From Vibrio halioticoli NBRC 102217 (GTDB lineage Bacteria; Pseudomonadota; Gammaproteobacteria; Enterobacterales; Vibrionaceae), in assembly GCF_000496695.1 (NCBI RefSeq), contig NZ_BAUJ01000008.1:62001-126000 (forward strand): a DNA stretch of 64,000 nucleotides, in the 5' to 3' direction. Positions within the stretch are counted from its first letter, which is position 1. Each line of letters opens with the position of its first letter. The position numbers and the translations under genes are program-made. A model generated the notes under the pieces. The model did not search any database. It worked only from the letters and a program-made list of their open reading frames with translations, and was not told where the DNA came from. Shown in pieces: positions 58,201-64,000 of the stretch.

Positions 58201-61200
58201 AGTCGTCAGCGTGGTGGATGATGTGCCAGAGGTGATTGAAAAATCCTTTACCGTGACTGAGGGAGATGCTGCTTCAACTATTAATGTGTTGAAACAGAGC
58301 GGCCTCGAAACTGAAGGCGCAGATGATGGGGCATTAACCCAGATTCAAATTGGCAGTACGGTTATCTCCATTGATCCTAGCGGCGGTTTCCAAAGCTTTA
58401 ATTTGTATAGCGACGGTAGCGATCCTGCTAATCCGATTGATGCAGACTCTCTGATGGGGGTATTAGAGGTTAACCCTGATGGGCGAATCCGATTCACCGC
58501 AGAGGATGACGTTAAGCAAACAGGAGACTCTGTTGTCATTGATGTACAAGTGACAGCAACCGATGGCGATGGCGATACCAGTACCAAAGCAATCAATATC
58601 CAAGTGGATGATATTACTTCACAAATCACTTCAACTGGAGCAAGTGGCAGTGAAGATGCAGGTCGAAGCGTCACTCAAAATGACACTAACGCTCAGGATA
58701 ATCTTCCTGTAGGTGATGCGCCAATCAAGGTCAATATCAGTGTTAACACAGACGATTTTGATAATAACGAAGAGCTTGGCGCGATTACAGTAAAAGGGGT
58801 AGATGCCACAGAAGGTGATTTTTATTACTTCAACGGCATTAATTATGTAGCGCTGACCGTTAATGGCTCAGAAGTGACCCTCAGTAAAGATCAGCTGATG
58901 GTATCAACGCTAGATAATGAAAACTGGAATGTGGAGAATTTATTCTTTGTTCCGGCGCGAAATCAAGGTTCAGAAGGCTCTGATTATTCTTATGACATCA
59001 GTGTTGAGGTGTATCGAAATAATGCCCTTAGCGAAACGTTAGATGGTAGCTTAGCCGTTGAGGTAAAAGCCATTGCCGATTCCGCAACATGGGAGCCATC
59101 AGCGGGTAATTTCGAAGTTACGGTCGATGAAGATGGTGACGATGCGATTTTACAAATCTTGGCGCAAACCCAAGACCAAGACGGCTCTGAAACCATTACT
59201 TATGAAGTGAGCTTTGTTGAAGAACTAGGCCATCAACTGTTGATCGATGGCGTAGTGCAAACGCCTAATGGCTTTGGATTGTTTGTTATCTCTGCTGATG
59301 ATATTGGTAAGGTCACGGTGAATCCAACGGAGAACTGGAGTGGCACCATTTCTGTAAAAGTGGTCGCTATTACCACTGAATCCGATGCTAACGCTTTAGT
59401 ACCTGAAGCTCGCTCTGAAGAGCGCTTCTTTAGCATCAAGGTCAATCCAATCGCGGATGACGGCGCTATGGTACTTACCCGTATTCAGTTAGAAGAAGAT
59501 ACCACCACCACTTTAGATCAACATATTAAGCTTAACCCAAGCCAAGATCTTGACGGTTCAGAGCAATTATTGGTGCAAATTTCTGGGCTAGCAGACAGCA
59601 ATGGCAACTTAGCCACGTTAACTTGGCTTGGAGACCCTGCGGATAACCCGATCACTGAGATCTCCACTGGGGTATACGAAATCCCTTATGACATGCTTTC
59701 GCAAGTGCAGTTTACCCCTTACTTAAACAGTAACGTCGATTTTAATATGACGGTGGTAGGGATTATTCGAGACTTTGCCCAGCAACTGGAAAACATTGAT
59801 GAGACCACAGGTACAGGTACGTCTGTTACGGTCAGCAATGATAAAATTATAGATTCTCGACAGTTGGTGGTTGATCTTAAAGGCGTCGCAGATTTTCCAA
59901 CCATTAATATAGATGGACTGGGCGATACGTGGCACCCAATTTTAGATGGCGAAGGAAATGCGGTAGGTGTTGAAACGTTAATCGATGAAAATAGCGACGT
60001 GCCATTGAACTTTAAAGTGTTTAGTGGAGAGCTTGCCGATACGCCGTTAGATGATTCCGAATCAGTGACGGTTTTGATTTCCAATATTCCCGATGGCGTA
60101 AAAGTACTTGATAGCGAGAACAACGAAGTTGACCTGTTGTTTGTTGGTTATGAATCGTCAGGTGGGCCAATTTATCAAGCGAACCTTACCGAAGCGGGCG
60201 TTGATACAGGTATCATTTTAAGACCTATTCCTTCATTTACCGGCAATATCGATCTTAAGGCAACTTTAGTTGTTACCGAAAGTGATGGTGATACCAAGAT
60301 CATTGAAGGTGATATTTTCATCAAGGTTCAGCCAGTGATTGATGCCAAAGATGGGTATCAGCGCACTTCTACAGGCAACGAAGACAGCTTTATTGAAATT
60401 GATTGGCACCCTTCAGATGCGGATTATCCTGACTCTGATGAGGTGATTAAATTAGTCACACTGTCGGGTTTTCCTGCCGGTTCTGAAGTGAGAATTGACG
60501 GCGTAATCACAACGGTTGCAGCTGACGGGCGAATTATCATTTCTGAAAGCAACGGTTTACGTGCACTGCTTAGTGGTTCAGGTATTGTGGAAGTAAAACC
60601 GCCTGCCGATGACAGTACTGACTTCCAACTCAGCGTGACCATTGAAGTTTCAGAAGACGACTACGAGTTCACCGACGGTCAAGCTGAGTTTGAAAGTACA
60701 GCAACGGCCATCATTAATGGTACGGTGGATGTGGTGGTGCGTCCTGTGGTGGAAAGTGACGCCAATTTATCGGTCACTGATTTAGCTAACCAAGTCACTG
60801 GCGATGCGGCAAACCCAATTGTTGCTGATGCCAATGGCATGATTAACTTCACCATCAATGAAGCAAAAGATGATGCGTACAGCGTTAACTTTACTGATTT
60901 AGATATTACGCAAATTGAGCAAGACGCATTAGATAAATTAGCCGCAGATCCTAGCGCTATCTTAACCCCAGAGGAAGAGCAGGCATTAGCGCAAAATCCA
61001 GATGAAATCGTCGAAGAATTGGTGGTTGATTTCGGAACGCTAGAGCAAGATATTCTGGATCAATTGGTGATCATCGGCGCACTAAATAACGGGGATGGTA
61101 AATGGGTTGTTACCGACGAAGATGACTTCACCATTGTTGCGCCTAGCGGGTTAAAAATTGCAGGGGACGGCGACGATGCGTTTTCTAATATCACCATTAC

Positions 61201-64000
61201 TTTTACTGCGTTGGTGTATGACAAAGGTGAAGAGGGTGAACAAAGCGCGCGCGTTCAAAAACAAACCGATGTTACCTTACGCTTCCCTGAGGATGTGGTC
61301 GTAAACGATTCATTTGCTGCCGAGTTAGAGGTGAAAACCGAATCTGACGACATCATCATTGGCATAGAAGATACCAATATTAACCTAGGCCAACAATTGA
61401 TGAGCAAGGACATTCTTGCCACAACGGCGGATAAAGATGATGTCGCCGATTTGTTAACCTTAGTTTTTGCGCAGGCGGATTTACAAGGATTTACGATAGC
61501 GGGCGCGGAATTTGATTACACTACCGCAGATTATGTGTTTAAAGGCAACATAGACGAAAACGGTAATGTTCTAGGTTTAGATAATCTGGTATTGGTTCCA
61601 CCACAAGATTATGCCGGTGATGCACTTCTTGATTTTAGAGCGGTGACCACAGACACCAAATCCGGTGATGAACGATATTTTGATCTTACAATTCCGGTGG
61701 CAATTTCTCCGGTGGTGGAGACTTCACAAACACTCAGTATCGCCGTTAAAGGTACTAGCGGATTGGATGCGGATTTTGTCCCTATTGCTGAAGGTGGCAC
61801 TGAAGTATATCAAGATGATATTGCCTACGAAGATGGTGTGATTCATTTACAAATTGGTGTTGAATCTACTGATATTGATAGCGCGGTGGAACGAGGTGTA
61901 GAGCACTATCAAACAGTGACTATCGCCCTTAAAGACCCAAGTGAAGGTGTATTGATTGACCCTGATGGGAATGAAGTGAGTTCATTCACCATGACCTTTG
62001 ATGCAAGTGATCCAACCGCAATCGAAGATTTCCTGCAAGATGTGCAGTTTAAACCGGCCGAGAATTTCCCTACGGGTGATAACGATAACCTTGTTGAGTT
62101 AACCATTTCTGGCACGCTCAGAGATATCACTGATTTTGATCAAACGCCACTTTACGACCATCCATCCAATACTGATGCAGACGTAGCCTTTAGCGGTGAG
62201 CTTTCCTTTGAAGTGACCCCTGTGGTTGATGACATTATTGTTGAGGGTGGTGACCGCTCCAACAAGATTGTGATTACCGGTAATGAAGATACGCCTATTT
62301 TCTTAGACCAAATTCAGGGCACACCATTTACTATTTCGTTAAAAGATAACGACGGTTCGGAAGAGTTTGTTTCGTTACGTATATCGGGAGTGCCTGATGA
62401 TTTTCTGGTCAGTTCGTCAAGTGCCTCTGATCCAGACGGATTTACCGTTAAAAACAATGGTGATGGATTCTGGACCATTCAGTTAAACAACCCATCAGTC
62501 ACTAGCGTTTCCTTTGCGGATTTGGAAATTACGCCTGCGGAGCAATTTAGTGGCATCGTTGATTTAGGCATTGTTGCCTTTACTCAAGAAAAGTTACTCG
62601 GCGTTCCAGTGGAGCACAACGCTAGTTTTACTTTGGTGGTTAACCCTGTTGCGGATGCGGTTGATACTGCAATTGTTGATTCGGTTTCTGGCATCGAAAG
62701 TGAAGACATTGAGATAAAAATTAATGCGCAGATTATTGATGATGAGTACTCTCTTGCGGGCATAGTGAATGAAGAGAGTGCCCCAGAGACATTGCGGGTC
62801 ACGGTACTGGATGTGCCCGATGGTGCAAGCATTCGCTTGTTTGATGGCACCAGTTTTGTCGACAACGGCGATGGCAGTTGGACTTTAGATATTAATGCTC
62901 AACAGTTAGAGAGTATTTTCTTCAACTCTGGCGATAACAACGCCACCAACTGGAATCCTTCACAAATCAAGATTCAGGTTCAATCTGTCGAATATGACGT
63001 CAATGGCGTGGAATACACTAATCCTGCCGCCATCACAGAGCAAGTGGTGGACTTGACCATACAAGAAGCCAATGACCAACCACTGTTTGGTGGCGTCACG
63101 CCCATAGATGCTATCGAAGACAATGAATATATCATTGATAACCTAAGTATTTCGGACGTTGATGAAGTGGATGATCCTGACGCTATTTATACCTTTATTA
63201 TAAGTGTTGAAAGTGGCTTATTGAATTTCCAAGATGGCGCGGAAACCCTGTTTGGGGTGCAACTCACCCCTACATCCGATACAGCTGCAACTTCTATCAC
63301 TGTCGAAGGCACAATCGCCAATATTAACGCGGCCTTGCAAGACGGTGTTCGCTTTAACCCTGACAGCAACTTCAATGGTGATGTCAAAGCGAGCATTTTT
63401 GTTGACGATGGTGGCAACTTTGGCATTGTGGCAGAAGCGAATGAAAACAGCGCAGACTTTATCATCACTGTACAACCTGAAAACGATCAGCCTCTGTTTG
63501 CGGCTATTGCCGATGAGGCGGTTGATGAAGAAGGGACTGTGCTGATTGATTCCATCCAAATCAGCGATATCGATCAAAGCGAATCACCAACAACCCAGTT
63601 TAGCGTTACTTTAGAGGTGGATGCAGGTGCAGGCAACTTCAGCTTTAATTCTGCGCCTGCAGGGGTAGTCGTTACGCCTGCCACAGGCTCATTGATAGTG
63701 CTAACGGGAACGCTCGCGGATATCAATACAGCACTGGCAACTGGCGTTCAATTTACCCCAGAAACAGACGTTACTGGCACATTACCTGTAACGGTTACGG
63801 TAAATGATGGCGCAAATGGTGGCATTGTTGATGCAGGTGATTCAAGTACATCAAATACCAATCAAGTGACCTTTGATGTCGTGGTGTCGCCAGTCAACGA
63901 TGAGCCTATTATCACTGGTGCAAGTGATGTCACCACTGATGAAGATGCGAGCGTGCGTATATCGGGCATTCAAATCGATGATCCTGATCTTGCTGACGAT
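46280..64000 (+). CDS. giant type I-secreted LapA/RTX-type adhesin, 5' part
   Basis: One unbroken frame of 5,907 codons from ATG 46280 (AAGGA and TAGG just upstream) to the window edge. Residues 1-130 are a LapA-like retention region with a di-alanine LAAG (124-127), the type of site cut by LapG-like periplasmic proteases. From about 47.25 to 58.15 kb there are about 26 tandem repeats of about 139 residues, the T1SS-143 type: G-S-D-x-I, then W-x-x-L-T-S-N-G, D-G-x-Y-x-V-x-Q, A-[IL]-D-Q-D and A-T-D-T-D-G-D. From 58.15 kb the sequence is a series of non-identical Ig/cadherin-like domains. No stop, RTX tail or C-terminal secretion signal is seen, so the protein is larger still. Confidence 0.93.
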   Translation, partial: MKEQILITDVSVIEALGNSVVINASSPAKQIQKGDRLQKGDVLLIGEDAKVMVQYGAKAEIFNQNCAVCVASVGPEQSSVLASSDLRSSLELQDHPSQYNEQDIAAVQEAISRGEDPAEILDTLAAGHNVDAQNSANGGFVSVDMDHVETRPETLFETDGVLIEVEDVEDDGLTINFADGGGEINTALAEGSLTAATYPQTTVGSVVVEQATFALDPDTFTVVPVDVDAVLAELNAHITSGGEAVSFVYDEGLNALVGTLNGLEVISFTIAETVLDSGIELSVTTLVSQPIDHLDVNGQYVSIANDQLSVNFAITGEDISGFELIDPVQFSVVVSDGDNALIDAVVSDEVESNGASVNVISGELYQLGSDGLDSVVFDAQSLALFDGLLSNNSQTQVQLSDDGTTLTVVLRDDPSSKVFEITLDRNGGYSLEAFQAIEQNSLETLSVALPVTVTDNDGDISKGFLTLGLTDGNDLTINSVIAPTANEDEIGITSPSSSGDIGLIQGSDDVESIIIAPSVLLDSAWNQLTSNGEATGLRLEESTVQQNGVGDLVKDKLVVYLESDPTSVVLEVIVNVDGTYQVYLKQALDQDSQNLTSLDVPVIAVDTDGDSKQETISLEIADGSDPTGQDSLLDYIEIEDEFSTSREIVFTQGSDKIADISFEASVVDDATWQGIVSNGEQTSVTFVDNKTIQVNTVNGDPVLLVTIDNTGKYTLTQYRAIEQDTDVLNLIIPTTATDTDGDSVTQNITITVRDNISPTGDPSEVSYTETGSVGQANQGQIDFSVFSDAIETVQFLPSSIVAPIWADLTSNGEETSVSLSSDGTVLTVSTATQDVLIVSIGVDGSYSIVQNAGLDHPSAGALSDNLLVLPINVLATDYDGDTASNVVSINITDGADPQAANSSIQYIELGEIVRTVSAQVVITKGSDAIDTVVIDPEIINDPNWLGITSGDLDTELRVDGNALTVYYLDAGNNEVQVLNVSIALDGTYTVVQSKPIDQDPTTDSILLDIPVLVTDTDQDTANANIALTIIDGAPPVVSDKTIAFTEKATEQSFYDQFLIVVADDPIETVVFNVDALNADPIWDGLVSNDLPLSFSLSNNDTLLTLYVTGDTSNKVLEVELEDLAGNFRVTQFQALDHSVLETLLLDLRVDVFDTDALDSEPQIANISIEITDGDNATVTPSTAPLITETGQEITVSGTVNVQQGSDDVFSVVFDKTSIENDTDWTGLLSNNSSLEVSVTGNNLVVYVSGDSSNLVLEATINADGSYTVTQYQALEHNGTDSISLTLPVIVTDTDNDSVFTDISLQIEDGDDPVIVNANVELFDDATDTPTAATGNVGLAVGSDVIESMNVTLTDAELAAWSNIESNGQATTLEVASGQLLLTLDDGTEVLKLEIGLDGQYSVTQFLPIDQPASNQNLLSVTVTATDADQDDDSSVISITINDGVDPTSTASVSTPLDENDINDPDQMAKTGNIGLTDGVDDFASVVFNASVEQDATWLALRSDNQATEVKLSDDGTTLIVHLQGDETAIVLTTTINFDGSYSIQQLRALEQDVDSNVNDLTLQVDATDTDGDVTSTTISVPVTDGADPSIVNDSITVEEDQIGDPDIQPQPGDLGLVKGTDLVESVVIDDSVLTNLDWTSITSNGNGVTLELSSTNQLNVDDTLLISRTDNDAPVLKIIVNIDGTYSIELFEPIDQLSGDSVTLSLPVSANDADGDSSQANIIVTVNDGADPSGVDSTVNLQETTGVVSEGNQIVFSAGSEDIADISFDPDVVLDSVWNGLQTNGEGVTVTLTDSKTLVVSSTSGAEVLKVVIDNEGNYLVTQSKPIEQDSTTDLTKLILPVIASDSEGDSGTANITINITDNIAPSAPLSPIAYIETGESGQTNTGNILFTPGSDAVETLVIDDSVESDAIWGALTSNGVATDLTLDATGKVLTLSTSSGVDVLVLTLADDGSYSLVQNAALDQFAASDMSELLVPVIATDYDQDSNSANISIKITDGDDATVEASSISLDEDGVAINTATDTGSINLQKGSDAIKSVEFTLSDAQQTAWESLTSNGQDTQLVITSNGLTVQLTDGTPVLTLTIDISGSYTVTQLQALDQTADVNALQVGVAVTDTDLDVVATTIDITINDGDEFALSVDEALWNEDSIGDALVLPITGSLGYQGSDAISSVVLELSPEQLSAWQSITSNGEATVLTITDTGITVTTLGGDDVLVISVDTDGTYTLNQLAAIDQDENDALNPDTLVLDVGVAVTDTDGDVTRAPISFSISDGTDPVIVNDIADLLENDIGDVTKQPFAGDLSLDAGSDAVVSIAINEDVVALDSPWQDLTSNGLATNVALSSTHQSGINDTLTVSLADGTVVMKVIVGIDGLYSIDLREPLDQDINNLTELSISVDVKDSDLDVSSATISVKVTDGTDPSGSNSEIILNEISGVQSDSGQIDFVAGSEDIQSLSFNPDVALDATWNGLLSEGLATEVVLSNSNKTLTVIVDGDPDQKVLEVTIDDDGEYVVTQFKPIEQDALSNLTDLILPVLAKDSDGDSGTANINIKINDAGNPVGSDINVNFKEEGLPLEISDQQIVFTPASDSIETYQLDASSIAVDAWNNLTSNGAATSVSISGNTLSVILADGSDTVVLQLVLADDGSFSVKQNLPLDQDVTSNVNELSVSVIATDFDGDSDSADIKLKITDGIDPEILDATLNFVEVIDGSSFTGTMTINKGIDDIASVKFADLAADSPWGSITSDGQPTNLSINTDKTEITVYKDGDLSQLVLVVKIAADGTYTITEYDALDQPVDGPLALELDVVVTDTDLDVDTGTLKLNIFDGADPVVLDGAIDIVEISGEQTFYESFVITQGTDEIIAVTFGDSIETAVEWSGLVSNDLATNVAVTNSPNNNLPGNTLITVYIGNDPTNKVLEVEILDLEGNYRVTQFQALDHESLEKLLLDIPIFVEDSDDQTDPVEAKIELTISDGDDPVLSSDTQAWNEDDIGVAFPIFSDLNLVTGSDDISSVRFELTTDQRTALENLTSNDLATDVVVTDKSIVVSQSGQDVLVVTLKDDGSYSIEQKRPLDQDATDKTNLVFDVVVADTDGDDNIDPITNRPPSVIDITITDGSVIESDDATLAWDEDDIGSAGYEVEGDLNYQGSDAIDTAVISLTTAQLTAWQAITVNGQSTTLEQTDQTLIVRSAGVVALQLTLNSDGTFKLEQFLAVDQANSGGDETSLSAGVVFTDTDGDTANSTITVTIDDGSDIKSSDVTEGWNEDERGTDTQPIEGDIGLTLGADVLASLDFVLDAAQQTQWQSITSNGRATSLVVNERSIEVFDGSTLVLSMSMDNAGNYNIEQFAAIDQTAVNDLLELSVGVSAIDADNDETLSEIVLEIEDGADIGLTASTVRINDNSLDATPSIGDLDLTDGSDALVNLAFNLATGQLNQLGALTSNGKETEYTITEDNTLITLSLSEAPNASVLTIKLNQDGTYVVDQIQAIDQTASNDRYILNLNVDATDTDGDVTSVNARVRIDDGDDLTFTDAAISLQWNENNITGGVDFPVTGDVGLTQGADAIASVVFSLSSSQQSAWDGLTSNGIDTKVVISADGQTFSLVTDDTNLTPVFVGTIGLDGKYSFEQLQALDQVASDDFNRLGVTVEATDSDNDTVTKEISINIEDGTDPNSDDQVTAVDENLILDPDAAPVTGSVDLVKGIDAVATVKFDASLSTDLAWGSLLSNNQAVGLLLSADGTTFTVHIAGDTSDVVLVASINLDGSYSIEQLQALEQDNTALDINDLTLIVNATDTDGDVSTAEINVKIADGTDPQVNVVPAVTLAESSIDQGDTGVPPIQGGKDPDANLESASSSVTYLQGSDDVEAFYLDTANVSATFSDGSGTVALTYQGQPITFIVVTGGYMGVASVNGQQLDILSIQINNDLTSADFGQFDFELIRAIDHPISGPDTNPDSADTVNIVLPIYVQDMDGDNSPTKDLVVSVVDDVPEVIEKSFTVTEGDAASTINVLKQSGLETEGADDGALTQIQIGSTVISIDPSGGFQSFNLYSDGSDPANPIDADSLMGVLEVNPDGRIRFTAEDDVKQTGDSVVIDVQVTATDGDGDTSTKAINIQVDDITSQITSTGASGSEDAGRSVTQNDTNAQDNLPVGDAPIKVNISVNTDDFDNNEELGAITVKGVDATEGDFYYFNGINYVALTVNGSEVTLSKDQLMVSTLDNENWNVENLFFVPARNQGSEGSDYSYDISVEVYRNNALSETLDGSLAVEVKAIADSATWEPSAGNFEVTVDEDGDDAILQILAQTQDQDGSETITYEVSFVEELGHQLLIDGVVQTPNGFGLFVISADDIGKVTVNPTENWSGTISVKVVAITTESDANALVPEARSEERFFSIKVNPIADDGAMVLTRIQLEEDTTTTLDQHIKLNPSQDLDGSEQLLVQISGLADSNGNLATLTWLGDPADNPITEISTGVYEIPYDMLSQVQFTPYLNSNVDFNMTVVGIIRDFAQQLENIDETTGTGTSVTVSNDKIIDSRQLVVDLKGVADFPTINIDGLGDTWHPILDGEGNAVGVETLIDENSDVPLNFKVFSGELADTPLDDSESVTVLISNIPDGVKVLDSENNEVDLLFVGYESSGGPIYQANLTEAGVDTGIILRPIPSFTGNIDLKATLVVTESDGDTKIIEGDIFIKVQPVIDAKDGYQRTSTGNEDSFIEIDWHPSDADYPDSDEVIKLVTLSGFPAGSEVRIDGVITTVAADGRIIISESNGLRALLSGSGIVEVKPPADDSTDFQLSVTIEVSEDDYEFTDGQAEFESTATAIINGTVDVVVRPVVESDANLSVTDLANQVTGDAANPIVADANGMINFTINEAKDDAYSVNFTDLDITQIEQDALDKLAADPSAILTPEEEQALAQNPDEIVEELVVDFGTLEQDILDQLVIIGALNNGDGKWVVTDEDDFTIVAPSGLKIAGDGDDAFSNITITFTALVYDKGEEGEQSARVQKQTDVTLRFPEDVVVNDSFAAELEVKTESDDIIIGIEDTNINLGQQLMSKDILATTADKDDVADLLTLVFAQADLQGFTIAGAEFDYTTADYVFKGNIDENGNVLGLDNLVLVPPQDYAGDALLDFRAVTTDTKSGDERYFDLTIPVAISPVVETSQTLSIAVKGTSGLDADFVPIAEGGTEVYQDDIAYEDGVIHLQIGVESTDIDSAVERGVEHYQTVTIALKDPSEGVLIDPDGNEVSSFTMTFDASDPTAIEDFLQDVQFKPAENFPTGDNDNLVELTISGTLRDITDFDQTPLYDHPSNTDADVAFSGELSFEVTPVVDDIIVEGGDRSNKIVITGNEDTPIFLDQIQGTPFTISLKDNDGSEEFVSLRISGVPDDFLVSSSSASDPDGFTVKNNGDGFWTIQLNNPSVTSVSFADLEITPAEQFSGIVDLGIVAFTQEKLLGVPVEHNASFTLVVNPVADAVDTAIVDSVSGIESEDIEIKINAQIIDDEYSLAGIVNEESAPETLRVTVLDVPDGASIRLFDGTSFVDNGDGSWTLDINAQQLESIFFNSGDNNATNWNPSQIKIQVQSVEYDVNGVEYTNPAAITEQVVDLTIQEANDQPLFGGVTPIDAIEDNEYIIDNLSISDVDEVDDPDAIYTFIISVESGLLNFQDGAETLFGVQLTPTSDTAATSITVEGTIANINAALQDGVRFNPDSNFNGDVKASIFVDDGGNFGIVAEANENSADFIITVQPENDQPLFAAIADEAVDEEGTVLIDSIQISDIDQSESPTTQFSVTLEVDAGAGNFSFNSAPAGVVVTPATGSLIVLTGTLADINTALATGVQFTPETDVTGTLPVTVTVNDGANGGIVDAGDSSTSNTNQVTFDVVVSPVNDEPIITGASDVTTDEDASVRISGIQIDDPDLADD
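47250..58150 (+). repeat. tandem ~418-bp coding repeats of the adhesin
   Basis: The G-S-D-x-[IV] anchor recurs at about 47383, 47797, 48232, 48620, 49048, 49460, 49888, 50290, 50705, 51125, 51548, 51957, 52371, 52773, 53195, 53612, 54033, 54435, 54841, 55287, 55710, 56115, 56517, 56945, 57368 and 57840. The mean spacing is about 418 bases (139 residues). Units differ clearly from each other, so they are old duplications rather than a young array. Confidence 0.85.

Noticed and set aside
46280..64000. Many minus-strand and other-frame ORFs of 60-190 codons across this stretch
   Set aside because: They lie over one continuous plus-strand adhesin frame, are Ser/Thr/Val-rich in the way of reverse translations of Asp/Thr-rich repeats, and have no ribosome sites.

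Overview
This window looks like chromosomal DNA of a marine Vibrio or close relative. The evidence is moderate-to-low GC, a fruBKA operon diverging from a Cra/FruR-type regulator, a PdxY-type kinase, an OYE/FMN/FAD-type soluble enoate reductase with its own ApbE, integron attC sites, and a giant type I-secreted adhesin built from the ~140-residue repeats typical of vibrios. No rRNA or tRNA gene, CRISPR array or intact transposase was seen.

Layout. 1-5.8 kb: a partial DUF805-type membrane protein, an SDR, a methyltransferase/LysR pair, small hypothetical genes and an M3-type zinc peptidase. 5.9-11.1 kb: fructose uptake (fruA, fruK, fruB on the minus strand) facing a LacI-family regulator, with Cra-like operators between them. 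11.1-14.3 kb: two LysR regulators and a HEAT-type lipoprotein. 14.6-18.7 kb: a three-domain NADH-type 2-enoate reductase and its FMN transferase ApbE; apbE carries a frameshift near its end. 19-20.2 kb: a YcaQ-like DNA glycosylase. 20.8-23.7 kb: a short Trp-containing leader ORF resembling the TnaC core, then a RidA-like deaminase, a porin and PdxY, ending in a terminator. 23.9-27 kb: an acetyltransferase, a pirin/DoxX operon and its divergent LysR. 27-34.5 kb is accessory: an AT-rich orphan membrane gene, a 20-bp inverted repeat, two SDRs with an AraC regulator, a decapitated epimerase gene, and a two-attC cassette array lacking an integrase, bracketed by two ~110-bp direct repeats. 34.5-38.6 kb: a small membrane protein, AraC regulator, SDR, EthD-like protein, FrnE-like DsbA protein and thioesterase, all on the plus strand. 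38.8-45.8 kb: a Tat-exported dienelactone hydrolase, a NYN/PIN-like protein, a TauE/SafE exporter, a di-haem peroxidase lipoprotein, a CBM48 protein, a DASS transporter and a small gene. 46.28 kb to the window end: one open reading frame of at least 5,907 codons encoding the adhesin, which continues past the edge.

How the parts work together. FruB passes phosphate to FruA, FruA imports fructose as fructose-1-phosphate, FruK converts it to fructose-1,6-bisphosphate, and the regulator senses this flux. ApbE covalently loads FMN onto the reductase, which should pass electrons from NADH (OYE domain) through the bound FMN to the FAD domain. RidA and PdxY both serve PLP-enzyme chemistry (clearing reactive enamine/imine products and making PLP), so their co-transcription with a porin suggests uptake and breakdown of an amino-acid-like substrate. 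The adhesin has a LapA-like N-terminal retention region with a di-alanine cleavage motif, about 26 tandem repeats and then a heterogeneous distal part; its C-terminal secretion signal and transporter are outside the window.

Most interesting: the TnaC-like leader before rid-porin-pdxY, the active-site substitutions in the enoate reductase and the apbE frameshift, the integrase-less cassette array with its own regulated promoter, and the unusually long adhesin.
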